The notes beneath the pieces are model-generated. The model worked only from the letters and a program-made list of their open reading frames with translations. It was not told where the DNA came from and made no database searches. This document shows positions 33,377 through 44,662 of a stretch of 64,000 nucleotides of DNA, one piece after another. A program made the translations under genes and the position numbers. Source of the DNA: Strongylocentrotus droebachiensis. Lineage: Eukaryota; Echinodermata; Echinoidea; Camarodonta; Strongylocentrotidae. Numbering within the stretch: position 1 is the stretch's first letter; every line of letters begins with the position of its first letter. The stretch is from positions 31,797-95,796 of the forward strand of contig JAVYIG010007895.1 in NCBI GenBank assembly GCA_035222895.1. The letters run 5' to 3'.

Positions 33377-34308
33377 CACCCACGCTTCGCTGTATTTGAT
33401 ACATTGGCGACTCAAAATACCAACTAATATCCATCAATTTTCCCAAATTGCAGAATGACGTCATCAATTTATTTATACCAAATGTGCAATACTTTGTTTT
33501 CATTTTGAAATCAAAATCGACCGCAGCAGATTTTCATGTATTGGAAAAAAACTGATTGTTAAAAGCCGGACACCGCTAGTTTCTAACGGCGGTTCGCATA
33601 GAAGGAATTCAGAATGGTGGAGTTTGGAGGGGTTGCGGGGGGGGGGGGGGTCAGCTACTAAATCTCCAATACTTTCTTTCCCACGTGATTTAGAAACGTG
33701 TAGACTACCGGGTTGGTTAAGGGGGGGATTCAAGTCAGAGATCTTTTTTACTGACTCGTGAACCCCTCCCTTTCTTATCAAAGAATCCTGGACCCACCAT
33801 CGATGAAATCAAAACATTTTTTATTGGGTTTCAAAGGGAAAATTCAACTCCTTTAATCACTCAATGTAAATGCTATTGAACGTAAAGGAAAAAGAAAGAA
33901 AGGAAAACATCAAATAATACTCCCTCTGATAAAAACTTCCAGAAAATCAATGTAAATTATGTGAATACCTGCTGGAAATGACGAACGTGGATATGCCCAT
34001 TCGGGACTATTAGAGGTTATCATTACTTTTTCCTTTTAGGGACATGATTCGGAGAAATTTCGATTGGCTTTTTATCCTCTTACACCTAAGAGATGATTAA
34101 TGAGATAAACTTGATACAATAATGATATTGATTCAAACCAACGAGGACTATTTGATAGTACTGTGGGATAAATTTAATAAACATAAGTCCCGCGGAGCAC
34201 TTCAATTTCTGGCTCGATTTCGGTAGTGTCCCGGAAATCATTACCTCTAGAAATGTCCTTGGGGTATGTTCTTCCCATGAAAATGCGTCCCAAATGTTAT
34301 TCTGGGGT
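33377..34308. other. Unannotated stretch with G14 run
   Basis: A G14 run lies at 33637-33650. I recognise no gene or repeat partner. Confidence 0.45.
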
Positions 34309-34352
34309 CTTATTATTGGATTTATATAGCGCCTTTCCAAAAGATACATGGG
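34309..34352 (-). mobile_element. LINE 3'-end fragment
   Basis: TTATTATTGGATTTATATAG followed by CGCCTTTCCAAAAGATACATG matches, on the minus strand, the triplet tail and GGCGCTATATAA 3' UTR of the LINE at 26372-26946. Only the extreme 3' end remains. Confidence 0.6.
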
Positions 34353-34997
34353 GCTGTCCCTTATTTTGGATTAAATTAAGAATTGTAGAGGTATAAACCT
34401 TTCAGATGTTTCTTGATTGTTATTTTGATATGTGTGTGTTTGTTTGTTTGTTCGTTTGTTTGTTTGTGTTTTATTTGTTGGTTTGTTTTCTTGGCCCTTT
34501 TTTGTTGAGAGCTCTCTGCCTTAGCATGATAATAGCTTGGAACACAATAGTAACGTTGAGGATGTTCGTGTTATTTTGGAGCATAACAATGGATCAGGCG
34601 TTAAGATGCATGTCACGTACAAATAAATTGATGGATTAGACCATATCCCTGACATTTCGTCGGGAATTCCCCCAAACTTATGGATCTTGAAATCACGAAA
34701 GACGTTGCATTGTAAGTCTTTCTACTTCCATTATATTTTGACATTTTCAGAAGGTTTAAACCCATATTTATGCAATGTATTTTAAATCCACTTTGAGCTG
34801 TGAGACACATTTCCGTGATATGGTAATGCATGTGTTCCAGATTGAGACTGTCTGCAGCCTTTCCTTTTTTGTTTTTTCATTTGTGTTGTTTTTGGTATTT
34901 TGATATTTCTGAAAGTGCGTGGTATATCTAGCCTGTCCACAAAGTTTGATAACGTTTTCGTGACTCGTTTGCCTCTTGGCTAAGATTAGTACACCGT
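34353..34997. other. Unannotated stretch with TTTG repeat
   Basis: A TTTG microsatellite lies at 34436-34468. The rest is unrecognised AT-rich DNA. Confidence 0.45.
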
Positions 34998-35094
34998 GCA
35001 CCGTTTCACGAAACGGTCAGAAGTACAAGTTCAGCGACATCTAGTTGCAACGGATGTGTTAAATTTATTGAAAGTTTCGTGAAACGCTGCCCTG
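34998..35094. mobile_element. Short palindromic MITE, family H, copy 1
   Basis: CCGTTTCACGAAACGGTCAG at the left, with AAGTACAAGTTCAGCGACATC, is mirrored at the right by GTTTCGTGAAACGCTGCCCT. The same ends bound 55209-55332. The ends are themselves small palindromes (GTTTCACGAAAC). Confidence 0.7.
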
Positions 35095-36446
35095 GTTTAT
35101 ATTGTGCCATGTATCGACATCTTCATTTCCTTCAAATAACTGCAATATCGAATTTTATTTTCAAAGAAATAATATGACAGTTCGATTTCATTTGTATGAC
35201 ATAGTTGTATTGATTGATTACATAACGAAGGTATGTTGAAGGTAGAAGGGGTAATTTTTACTTTATTGAAAATTTAAAAAATATACTTGCTCAATTAGCT
35301 TGGGGATAACAATTCGTTGAAGTTTAAAGTATCGATTATGAAATCCGGCCCAAGAAAAGAATAGGTCATGCGAATTTAAGATGATGATATGTTTTGCTCA
35401 TAAAGATAAATATAAAAATGTTATGAACTACATTTGTTTTTCTTTTATTGAGATGGAAGTTGTGCCTGGAAAAAAAAAATCACATTATTTTCATTCCAAT
35501 TTCATAGTTAGAACAATCTCAACTCTCTAGTTAAAAATAAACATGAAACGTGATGTCCTAACTATTTGAATTTCATTTATTTATATTCTCGATCTAATCT
35601 ACAAACAATAGATAGATCCTTCTTTATATTTTTTTAGCGAATCTGGGTTGCATTCCTCTATGACCCTCCGGGAGTGAAACTGGAGACGCTACACCCACTC
35701 CGGCTTCGCGCGTAAACCTGAAGCTTATTGAATTAACTGCAACAAAATGTTTCATTTTTCATGTTTAATTCACCTTTAAAGAAATGTGTTTGCCCAGGGC
35801 TGTATTAAGGGAAGCATTGATATTCACTGGCGAGACGTAGGGGGTGGAGAGGGTTGGACTAAGGTAATCCTGATAAAAATTGAAATTTAGTTATGAAAAA
35901 ACAACTTTAGAGGAGGCCTTTTTCATGTATTTGAACATTGTCATAGTATCTAGGACTTTGCTATAGAACTAATATAATGACGCCTTCAAAGTAAGTTTAG
36001 AGTAAATGTATATAAATTGAGGAATAGTGAAGCATCTTCTTTTTTTTTCTGAGGGGGAGGGGGTATCACAGATTCACATCGAATGTCTACCTTCTGTGTT
36101 GAAACTTTTCTTTTTATACTACACATTATGTCCACCACATTGTGGCCGGCAAAGCACGTCGAAAGCGATGGGATATGATTTTATTTTTCAAGATAGCAGC
36201 GAAAAAACAACTTAGCAAAATAATAATCCCGTTTTTTTTTTTTTTGGTTAGTAGGGCTTGCTTTTTTCTTTTTCTTCTGCAAACGTGGAAAAGAAGCAGG
36301 GGAAATCAATATCTACCATTTTGTCACCCGACCGTCTAAGAATATGACGGCCGGCCATTATGCATGTCTTCAAATTCCTTCCCTTTCTGATCTAATCATT
36401 TCGGCTATCACTCAAATCAAGAAGATATTGTTTTTTTATATGAATC
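35095..36446. other. Unannotated AT-rich stretch
   Basis: I recognise nothing here. A T13 run lies at 36233-36245, and a CGGCCGGCC palindromic patch lies at 36348-36356. Confidence 0.45.
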
Positions 36447-36618
36447 TGGACCCTGTTTCATGAAACCTGGACCCTGTTTCATGAAACCTGATATCAATAA
36501 CGAGTTATAAGCTACTGTTATAAGCTACTGAAATCAAGGCATCTGATTGGCTGAGGGCAAATTTATCATAGAAATTAAGCATTTGTTATAGATAAAAAGT
36601 TTTATGAAACGGGCCCCT
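36447..36618. mobile_element. MITE, family I (CCCGTTTCAT ends), copy 1
   Basis: The left end GGACCCTGTTTCATGAAAC is tandemly doubled (22-bp unit). The right end, inverted, is GGGGCCCGTTTCATAAAAC. Inside is TCTGATTGGCTGA; the second copy at 38563-38916 has TCTGATTGGTTGT at the matching place. Ends of this type are common in PIF/Harbinger-like MITEs, but no target duplication was clear. Confidence 0.65.
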
Positions 36619-36897
36619 GATATGGAACCTGACCTGATAGAATAGCAGCTGAAAGGAAACCATATCAAGACGTTTCAAACCGAAAATTCGTTTCGACGTA
36701 ATGTTAGTCCATATGTTTTATTTAGGGGCTATTGGAAATAAATTATTGGAGAATCGTCATAACTGAAGCCTATTATTTTGAAGAGCAATGGTATAATGGA
36801 TTTTTATGCCTCCGCCACCGAAGGTGGTGCCGGAGGCATCATGTTTTCGGGTTGTCCGTCCGTACGTCCGTACGTCCGTCCCGTTTGACCGTTATCA

Positions 36898-38110
36898 CAA
36901 TATCTCAAGAACCATTTAAGATTTAAACTTAAGACTCGGGAATAGTATTTATCACCATAGGAAGACGATCTGATTAGATTTTGGAGTACGTAGGTCAAAG
37001 GTCACAGGTCACAGAGGTCAACTTATGAAATTCCTTGTATTGAGTTTGTTAGCGCGATATCTCAAGAACCATTTGAGATTTAAACTTCAAACTTAAGGAT
37101 AGTATGTATCACCATAGGAAGACAATCTGATTAGATTTTGGAGCACGTATGTCAAAGGTCAAGGGTCACAGAGGTCAACTTATGAAATTCCATACATTGA
37201 GATTGTTATCATGATATCTCAAGAACCACTGGAGATTTAAACTTCAAACTTAGTGATAGTGTGTATCACTATAGGAAAACAATCTGATTACATTTTGGAG
37301 CACGTAGGTCAAAGGTCAAGGGTCATAGAGGTCAACTTATGAAATTCCATACATTGAGATTGTTATCATGATATCTCAAGAACCACTGGAGATGTAAAAA
37401 CTTCAAACTTAAGGATAGTATGTATCACCATAGGAAGACGATCTGATTAGATTTTGGAGCACGTAGGTCAAAGGTCAAAGGTCACAGGGCTCATTATGTA
37501 TGCAAAAACAGCTTGTGATCGCGTTATCTGAACAACCGATTGATAGATTCCTGCCAAACTTTGGTCATGTATGTATCTTGCAAAGCCAATGAACTGATTA
37601 GATTTTGGGGTCACGAGGTCAAAGGTCACAGCGCACATTGTGTATGCACAAACAGCTCGTGATCGCCTTATCTCAAGAACCGATTGATGGATTCCTGCCA
37701 AACTTAGGTCATGTATGTTACTTGCAGAGCTGATGAACTGATTAGATTTTGGGGTCATGAGGTAAAGGTCAAGGTCATGCGGCTCATTATGTATGCAAAA
37801 ATAGCTTGTGATCGTATTATCATTAGAACAGATTGATGGATTCCTGCCAAACTTAGATCATTTATGTATCTTGCAGAGCCAATGAATGGTTCATAAGATC
37901 AAAGGTCATGGGCTCATTATGTATGCAAAAATAGCTTGTGGACGCATTCTCATTAGAACTGACAGATGGATTACTATTTAACTCAGGAAATCTTGCAGAG
38001 CCAATGAACTGAGTAGATTTTAGGGTCATGAGGTCAAAGATCAAAGGGTCATATATGTATATGAGAAATTGCTTGTAATCACGATATTCTGAGAACATGT
38101 TAATGGATTA
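36898..38110 (+). repeat. Nine-unit tandem array with DR1 motifs
   Basis: Units are marked by ATCTCAAGAACC or its variants at about 36903, 37061, 37218, 37375, 37528, 37672, 37821, 37951 and 38089. The first four are spaced exactly 157-158 bp; the last five are shorter (130-153 bp) and form a second subtype (AACCGATTGATGGATTCCTGCC). Each unit has a block of AGGTCA half-sites. Minus-strand frames of repeated FDL..TPKSNQFI peptides are by-products. Confidence 0.9.
37465..37484 (+). promoter_or_regulatory. Triple AGGTCA direct repeat, spacing 1 (DR1-type)
   Basis: AGGTCA-A-AGGTCA-A-AGGTCA is a perfect overlapping DR1 pair. DR1 elements bind RXR heterodimers, HNF4 and COUP-TF nuclear receptors in animals. 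Single perfect DR1 copies also lie at 36992-37004, 37306-37318 and 37616-37628, and near matches at 37150 and 38030. All are inside the Helitron-like array. Function is inference only. Confidence 0.6.
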
Positions 38111-38562
38111 CAATTGAACTTGAATTTGAAAAATTTCTTCCGTTTCGGTTTGTAAAATTGCTCTATGACGGAGGCATCATTTTCGACTGCGCGCAGTCGA
38201 ATTCCATCTAGTTTTATTAGGTGGAGCTGTACTCTTCAATTGCTTTCTCATTTATCATACCGTACGTTGTTTCAAATAATAACAAAAGCCAACAAGTTTG
38301 CTTTATGTATAATAGACCGTTTTACTAACATATTCAAATGGTATGCATACTGTTTAAACAAAGGATTTTGTTCATGACAACATGGCATCTTGTCCGAGGC
38401 TTGTCTGACATAGCAACAAGTAATGTATGCTGACTGATTTCCAAGTTTTGTAGTTCATGTATTGATAATAGGCGATAGGAGGGGAGCACCTGTAATTCAT
38501 CGGAAAATGAAGTGCGAATTCACAAGGCTGCGGGTTTATATTGAGGAAGGGTGCAGGGGTGG

Positions 38563-38916
38563 CCAGGGCCCCATTTAAAGGCACACTGTCCTACTTGTAG
38601 CTACTTGCTCCCTCTATATAGAAAACTTCCCAAATCGGTGCCTGTTGGTCCCCCATGATCCTCTTTTTCTTATGTTAAATGAGAGCTGAGTTAATGAGAT
38701 AGCCACCTGTCACAGTGACCTTGTTGGCTTGCTGTGTGGTCTAATCCCTTCTAGCTGCAGTAGTAACGCCTACCTTTAACAAAACCTGTCATCAGTGACC
38801 AATGGCAGTTTTTGTTAAAAGCTACCGAAATCCTTGCTTCTGATTGGTTGTCAGCAGATGTGTCACTGATTTTTGTCATTTGTCATTGCAAAAATGCCTT
38901 GTGAAACGGGTCCCAG
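38563..38916. mobile_element. MITE, family I, copy 2, interrupted by TTAA-B
   Basis: Left end CCAGGGCCCCATTTAA and right end, inverted, CCTGGGACCCGTTTCACAA form matching termini once the B element at 38575-38779 is removed. The insertion used a TTAA in the terminal repeat itself. The interior right of B has CTTCTGATTGGTTGTCAGC, similar to copy 1 at 36447. Confidence 0.65.
38575..38779 (+). mobile_element. TTAA-B MITE, copy 3 (complete, 205 bp)
   Basis: It is bounded by TTAA at 38575-38578 and 38776-38779. The left end TTAAAGGCACACTGTCCTAC and the inverted right end TTAAAGGTAGGCGTTACTAC are imperfect inverted repeats that continue to AGCTA. It is nearly identical to 46267-46471. No frame of interest. 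Confidence 0.9.
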
Positions 38917-39537
38917 GTGTCTTCTTTTACCGTCCTTTTCACCTTCCGCATTTCACTTTCGCTCTATTCTCGTTCTTTCTATTTGTTTCGTTTTTATTTT
39001 CCACCACTCGATTGAGGGGTGGGGGTGCCATCGACACTAAAGATGAACTTATTGGACTGATTGATCCCTTATTCGGGACTACTTGTTTGTTGTGGTTCTT
39101 CTCTTTAGGGGGGGGGGGGTGGGGTGCTTGATTGTTTAGTTTGAATATATTTTATACCAAGTCCATGCGAAAGACATTACTAATCATTTCATATAAATTC
39201 AGTGACAGGTGTGATGTTTGTTTTCTTTCTCGGGGAGTGTCGATACACTTCTTGCATGTCTTTAGTTCAGAGGCAGTAGTCATATATCCTATCCTACGTT
39301 GACTGAAGGCATATATTTCCATGTCAGAAACAACGAACACGACAAATAAACATAAATAATTTATAGTAGCAGTATCATCGACCTTGTTTGTGTGCACCAT
39401 ATGGCAAGAAACAAGAGGATAGACCCTTCATATTTCTTGCTATCTCATACATAAAATATTCACGCTGGAATACGAGTTCGCTGCCCTCCGCGGGTTGTGT
39501 GCAATACGTATAGTTCGGGTAAAGCTCCTCGGAGTTA
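38917..39537. other. Unannotated stretch with G12 run
   Basis: A G-rich run lies at about 39108-39125. Nothing was recognised. Confidence 0.45.
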
Positions 39538-40058
39538 TTAAAGGGATAGTTAAGTTCTTGATTTTAATAGTCCGCAAATGCCTTTAAAGTGCATGGTTAT
39601 TGCTCTGATTCTTATGTATGACATTTCTAGAGCTCTTTTAGGACATAAAATTGCTATGAAGGTCATTCTAATCTCAGAAATGTGTGAAATTTAGCCAATA
39701 CGATCATACCAATTTAGCTAATAATAACAATACACGGGCCGGCTGGTTGTGCGTATTAAAACCAACACAACAAAACCAACAAAAAGCCAACATCGGCATT
39801 AATGGAATAAAAAGGTAGAAGGCGCTTTCTCGTTTTTTCAACGGCTGGTTCAAATTATCGAATAGGCCTATTTGTGGGGCACCACAAATATTAGAAGTAG
39901 TTATATTCATGGATATTTATGAATATTTCAGCCGTCTCTGAACCGATTTTGATCAACAAAAAGATGATTTGTCATTTAAATTGTTTGTTCTTTCGAATTT
40001 GACACGCAGTTTTTCATTGTCTCACATCATTTTTTTTAAAACTAAACTATCCCTTTAA
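39538..40058. mobile_element. TTAA-F MITE (521 bp)
   Basis: TTAA at 39538-39541 and 40055-40058 bounds inverted ends TTAAAGGGATAGTTAAGTTC and TTAAAGGGATAGTTTAGTTT. This is the only copy in the window. It has no coding capacity; the minus-strand frame at 39704-39910 shows nothing recognisable. A hairpin TTCATGGATATTTATGAA lies near 39906. Confidence 0.88.
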
Positions 40059-41156
40059 CTTCGAGGTTTCGCTAGCTTATAGTTAAAATGACTGCTTTCC
40101 TCGCTTGATGTTTCGGTCCCTTGTGAATTCTCGAAGAGGTTTTGGCTTTTGAGGATTCGCAAACTTACAGTTTAATACTACGAAGGTCCCCAGTGAACAC
40201 AACTAATGTTAAAACAGCGTATCATTTGCGTGTGATCGGTGAAGCGTGGAGGAAAGATGGATGACTTGCCGCCACCGAAAGGCACCGCCATGTGTGAAAA
40301 TGTTCTCATATCTTCACGACAGCAGCATACATTTTAACATTAAATGCATTTTCTGGTTGGATCAGGTATCTTACTTAGTTTGTTCCTTTCATTCTTTTTT
40401 GTTTCTTCATGTGGTTAATCATAGGAGAATGACATCCGAAACTCATTATAAGTCTCCTTCGTTTCTAGTATTGAAATTCATGGCATGTTTTATTTACACT
40501 TAACTTAATAATTCAGATTCGAATACTATACCTGAAGTTAACACATAATGATTAAACGGATGTTACCCTTACTGAAAAGAAAACACAAACAACACGAAAA
40601 CAAAACGCAAAGTATTCCGGGGTAACTCATTTTAAATTTAACTTCAAAATTTACTCTCCAATGAACTTCGGTGACCCAAATAATTCTTTATTATGAGACA
40701 TCATTGTGACATAAACTGGTTGTAACATGACCTTCCTCTCCTCTTTCCCCCGACACAAATCGAATTTCGAGTGTATGTTCTAGGGATTAAATACGGGTTT
40801 CCAAGTCATTGACTCTCTCTCTTCATTCATGTTTGCCCCCGTAGTGTGTGACCCGGTAACCCTACCAGGGAATATCGGGGTCGGTAAACATTAATCCGTG
40901 CTTAGCACTCGAGCTCGTCCGCTAATGGCCTGGTCATGCTTATGGCCCCTACTGGTTGCTATCTTCAGAGAAACTCAACTTCAATCGCAAATAAGTTCTT
41001 GTTGTGTCGGGCAGCGAGTTCCAAGATGTCGGCAGGCAGGTACTCTAGGAATGGCTGCAGCCATGGAAACAGGGACTCCACCCCAACTCTTTGTGCACAG
41101 TTTTAACTACATGATGTGTTGCTAAATATACATGTACAGTTTTTGTAGAACCAACA
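40059..41156. other. Unannotated stretch
   Basis: Two spots look mildly gene-like: a 26-codon frame with a good start context at 40257-40337, and a normal-complexity frame at 40898-41125. Neither has a recognisable domain or convincing splice sites, so I do not call a gene. Confidence 0.4.
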
Positions 41157-41479
41157 TTAAAGATCTACTTTTCAGGAAAATGTTGAGTTCTGGGAAAAAG
41201 ATGAAAAATACATTTTGAACTTTTACATTCTTGTTATGTTAGTGTGAAAGAATATCATTAACAAAATGTCCCCTGGATATGAGGGCTGTTCGTATTCCTA
41301 CTCAACTAAGAATTAGCTGAAGTATTGTGACTAAACATTCGTACCACATATCTGTGTAGTCCCATATAGCCATTTCTGTGTGCCGCACTTTCCCTCAAGA
41401 TCGTGTCACTTTCATTTTAGATTTGATGATTCCAAAGCACCATCGTAATGATAATGTACACCAATTCCTGTGTACTACT
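41157..41479 (-). mobile_element. TTAA-D MITE, copy (inverted, one end lost)
   Basis: It begins TTAAAGATCTACTTTTCAGG..GTTGAGTTCTGGGAAAAAGATG, the inverse of the right end of the copy at 10774. It then follows the family order through TGTAGTCCCATATA, TTTCTGTGTGC and TTTGATGATTCCAAAG. The far end is not recognisable. Confidence 0.7.
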
Positions 41480-42936
41480 TAAAAAACCCTTCCAAGTTGC
41501 CTCCAGACCTACTGACTAATGCATTTTTGTATTAAGAATAGACGGATAGTAGTTATTATGATTTGATCAAGGTGCATGGCCGTCCACATCTTTGCGTTGA
41601 AATAATGATTTGTAGGTGTCAATAATGAGTATAATACAAGTAGGCTACTTTCTGCCGGAAATCGACTCATTTTTTTTAGATTGAGAGTGGAAATCATTAA
41701 GGAGTATAGTAACAATCGAGGAAGACGTAATCGCAGTTGCATTGTGGGAGTAGCCCTGAGCCAGAACGAACCGTTGAAATTGATAGAGGGCCGATCCAGT
41801 TCGGCTTGCCTTTAATCATTTCGTCCGTAATAAAATCGCACTTGTCTGTAGCACACTTTAATTTGGCGGAAGATAACTCTTTGGGGGAAAGTCGTTGGAG
41901 AGGTATTATATTTCAACCGGATATTATAAGAGAATTGAGTGCAAGATCTGCTGTAAGCAAACCTTTGGAAATGTATTATGTGTGGGGCATGCTTTTTTAA
42001 TCATCTTGATATGAATTTAAAAATAGAATGACTTCTGGGTGACTTCTAGAACATACCTTGTACTGGGTAGGGTAGTGGAACTTTGGAAGAAAAACCCAGA
42101 TGCCTAAGGTGAAAAAAGAAAATACATTGGATGGTAGTGGATTACATTTAAAACGGCATCCGGTACATCAAATGCTTCTGGCTTTTCTTTTGAAAGATAT
42201 TATTTATCGTCAGATCGTCCTGCTTTATTTATTTTAGGTGCTTTTAACGGCTCCTTGATGAAAAACAGAAGACACCCTTTGGTGAAAATTTGACGGAAAT
42301 GAACAGATGTCTAAAGGAAAATATCTTTCACGGCGCTGCATTGATTATTAAAACGGGATCCGGTGAATATGTAGTGCTTTCGACAAAACTTTTGAAAGAG
42401 ATTCCTTGTGGGATATTGTGACTTTAATCATCGTCAGAGTATCACATGAATGTTCGATGAATTGTAGAAGACATCATTTATTGTAGTGCTGACGACGAAG
42501 AAGATGACTTCAAAACCCGAAGAAGAAATTATCTTCAACTGAGTCTGATTCAATTTGTAAATTGCTTCCCGTAGCCGATTTTTGGCGACCCATTCGAAAG
42601 AGATTCGTTATCATGGTTATGGGGCATACACATCTTGAGATGCGTAACATTGTAATGCTTTTTTCCTTCTCTCTCTCTCTCTCTTTTTGAACTTTACTTC
42701 AGTTTTATCTTACAGATACATCGGAAATGAATACAACATAAATGTTGAACTCACTTTGAAGACACTGGACAGACAAAAATATGCATCACTAATAGAAGAT
42801 ATTAGACAATAATTATCCAAGTAAAAGAACCGGCGTTCGTCCGCTCCGCAAGTCTATAGGATACGCATTCAAAACCGGTATATGCGTTATGCAATAATTG
42901 AGAAATGGTATGGTTCTTGATAGATTATAGAATGTG

Positions 42937-43126
42937 GTGGTGGTTATTTTACCTGACTGCTAAGAAAGCATAAATGCTTGTAAGTAAACAACCAGACGGC
43001 CGACGGCTTTAGGTCCTCTCCGAGGGACCTGGTAATGATGATGAATGCCTTACCAAAGGGCACTAGCGCATCGACTTGGTTTCGAACCCGGGTCACCGGA
43101 TTACGAGACCACTGCTATCGCGCCTC
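42937..43126 (-). mobile_element. SINE-alpha copy 3
   Basis: On the minus strand the B box is perfect (CCGGGTTCGAAACCAAGTCG), but the A-box region has lost about 13 bases (GCGATAGCAGTGGTCTCG). The body matches copy 1: GATGCGCTAGTGCCCTTTGG, CTCGGAGAGGACC, ACAAGCATTTATGCTTTCTT. It lies inside the satellite at 41900-44250. Confidence 0.85.
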
Positions 43127-43539
43127 AATGATACCCTTTAGTAAGTTGTGGACCTTGAAGAGCTAGGTTGAAATATTTGAAAAGAGGGTATGGTCAATTT
43201 TTTTCCATTTCCATTTTAGAAAGGCATCGGGACAATGAAATGCCAGGGGCATATCTTTTGAAAGAACATGTATTCTTTATGTGACATATTCATTACATCT
43301 TTAGGTGTCTACAGCAAGACTTCTTGGTTATTCATAGAAGGTCGCATTTAGTTGGCTGTGGGCGGAAAGGTAATGGATTTCGAACCCTGGAGAAAAGAAT
43401 ATATTGCTGAACCGAGTCGGATTAAAGTTTTAGAAGATATCTGTATGGAAAGGTTTCTCGATGAATTACAGGGACACCTTTCGGTGAAAGGTTGAGTTTT
43501 ATAGTGAGATTGAAATTGAAATTGGGAGAAGAATATCTC

Positions 43540-43733
43540 TTAAAGACCGTCAATACTACTGGGCCAGAAGGGATTAGACCACACAGCGAGGTCACTGACA
43601 GGTGGCTATCTCATTAACTTAGCTCTCAACTAACATAAGAAAAAGAGGATCATGGGGGACCAACAGGCACCGATTGGGGAAGTTTTCTATATAGAGGGAG
43701 CAAGTAGCTACAAGTAGGACAGTGGGACTTTAA
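43540..43733 (-). mobile_element. TTAA-B MITE, copy 4 (inverted), inside satellite
   Basis: It is bounded by TTAA at 43540-43543 and 43730-43733. Inverted, it reads TTAAAGTCCCACTGTCCTAC, AATCGGTGCCTGTTGGTCCC, GAGCTAAGTTAATGAGATAG. Deleting it with one TTAA rejoins AGAAGAATATCTC and ATGGAGTCGGATTAAAG, restoring the satellite unit order. This proves insertion at TTAA. Confidence 0.92.
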
Positions 43734-44250
43734 ATGGAGTCGGATTAAAGTTAACAACGGCATTCGGTAGACGATCTGCTATTAGCATACCTTGTGCAAG
43801 GTATGCTTTTAGAACATGTCATCTTACGTATCTGTAACACTGAATGACTTCTTATGAATTATGGATGATTCTCTGTAGTGGACTAGTAGATGGTGGAGGA
43901 AAAGAACTAGATGTCAAGTTTTATTTTGAACAAAAACATATCTTGCAGCGAGTCTGATTAAATTGTAAGACTGCATCCGGTATAGATGAAATACTGTCTT
44001 TTGGCTAACCCTTTGCAAGATATAAACGCGCGCTGGCCTGTACTCTGTAGTCATGTAACACATTTCGTGTCTTAATCATGAAATGACTCCGTGGTGAAAT
44101 GTTGCAGACACTTTGGACCAAGGAGGGAGGAAAGTAAATATCAAAATTGGAAAAGGAAAATATCTTACATTGAGTGGGATTTAATTTCAGAACCCCATCT
44201 GGTATCTGACATGCTCTTCGCGTGTCTTTTTGATAGATATTATTTTGAAA

Positions 44251-44662
44251 GATGTCCCTTGAAAGATCTTCTTCTGCAAGATGTCCTTTTAAAAGTTCTT
44301 CTTCGTCAAGATTTCTATTGGAAGATCTTATTCGCCAGGATGTCTTTTGAAAGATCTCCTTCTGCAAGATTTCGTCTGAATTCTGAAAGATATTCTTCGG
44401 CATGATGTCCTTTGAAAGATCTTCTGCAAGATGTCTTTTTGAATGATCTTCTTCTGCAAGATGTATTTTAAGATATTCTTCGACAAGATGTCTTTTGAAA
44501 AATCTTCTTCTGCAAGATGTCTTTTAAAAGATTTTATTCGGCAAGATGTCTTTTGGAAGATCTTCTTCGGCAAAATGTCTTTTGAAAGATCTTCTTCGGC
44601 AAGATCTTCTTTGGCAAGATCTCCTTTGAAAGATGTCTTTTGAAAGATCTTCTTAAAGATGT
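44251..44662 (+). repeat. 30-bp minisatellite (AAGATCTTCTTCGGCAAGATGTCTTTTG)
   Basis: About 13 units share GAAAGATCTTCTTC.GCAAGA and TGTCTTTT. Unit length is mostly 30, with some 15-base half units. Frames of up to 211 codons appear on the minus strand (10-residue repeats of the AEEDLSKDIL and PKKIFQKTSC kind) and shorter ones on the plus strand. Length is a multiple of three, which keeps them open. Confidence 0.9.

Larger units (their letters stand above)
36806..38211 (+). mobile_element. Non-autonomous Helitron-like element with tandem array
   Basis: At the 3' end a perfect 20-base palindrome (TTCGACTGCGCGCAGTCGAA, 38182-38201) is followed by TTCCAT and CTAG at 38208-38211, then T. This is the classical Helitron 3' terminus: hairpin, short spacer, CTRR, insertion before T. 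At the 5' side is a strong stem-loop, ATGCCTCCG-CCACC-GAA-GGTGG-CGGAGGCAT (36806-36839). I do not see the canonical 5' TC exactly there, so the left boundary is uncertain. GGAGGCATCATG-TTTTCG recurs just before the 3' hairpin. No Rep/helicase frame is present. Confidence 0.6.
41900..44250 (+). repeat. Decayed satellite, period about 195-220 bp, with insertions
   Basis: A motif order recurs: GAAAATATCTT.CA.TGAGTC.GATTAAA, then a GCATCCGGTA word, an ATGAAATGCT-like step, CTTTTGAAAGATATTC, and GAATTGTAGAAGACA. GCATCCGGTA-like words sit at about 42160, 42356, 42565, 43215, 43760, 43975 and 44195, with 195-220 bp spacing where undisturbed. A SINE (42937-43126) and the B element (43540-43733) interrupt the array. 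No unit keeps an open frame. Confidence 0.65.

Noticed and set aside
37468..38098. Minus-strand frames with repeated FDL..TPKSNQFI peptides as a repeat protein.
   Set aside because: They follow from the tandem array of the Helitron-like element and break between units whose length is not a multiple of three.
40257..40337. 26-codon frame starting MDDLPPPKGTAM in a fair start context.
   Set aside because: There is no convincing splice donor before the stop, no promoter, no downstream exon that I can recognise and no known protein match in memory.
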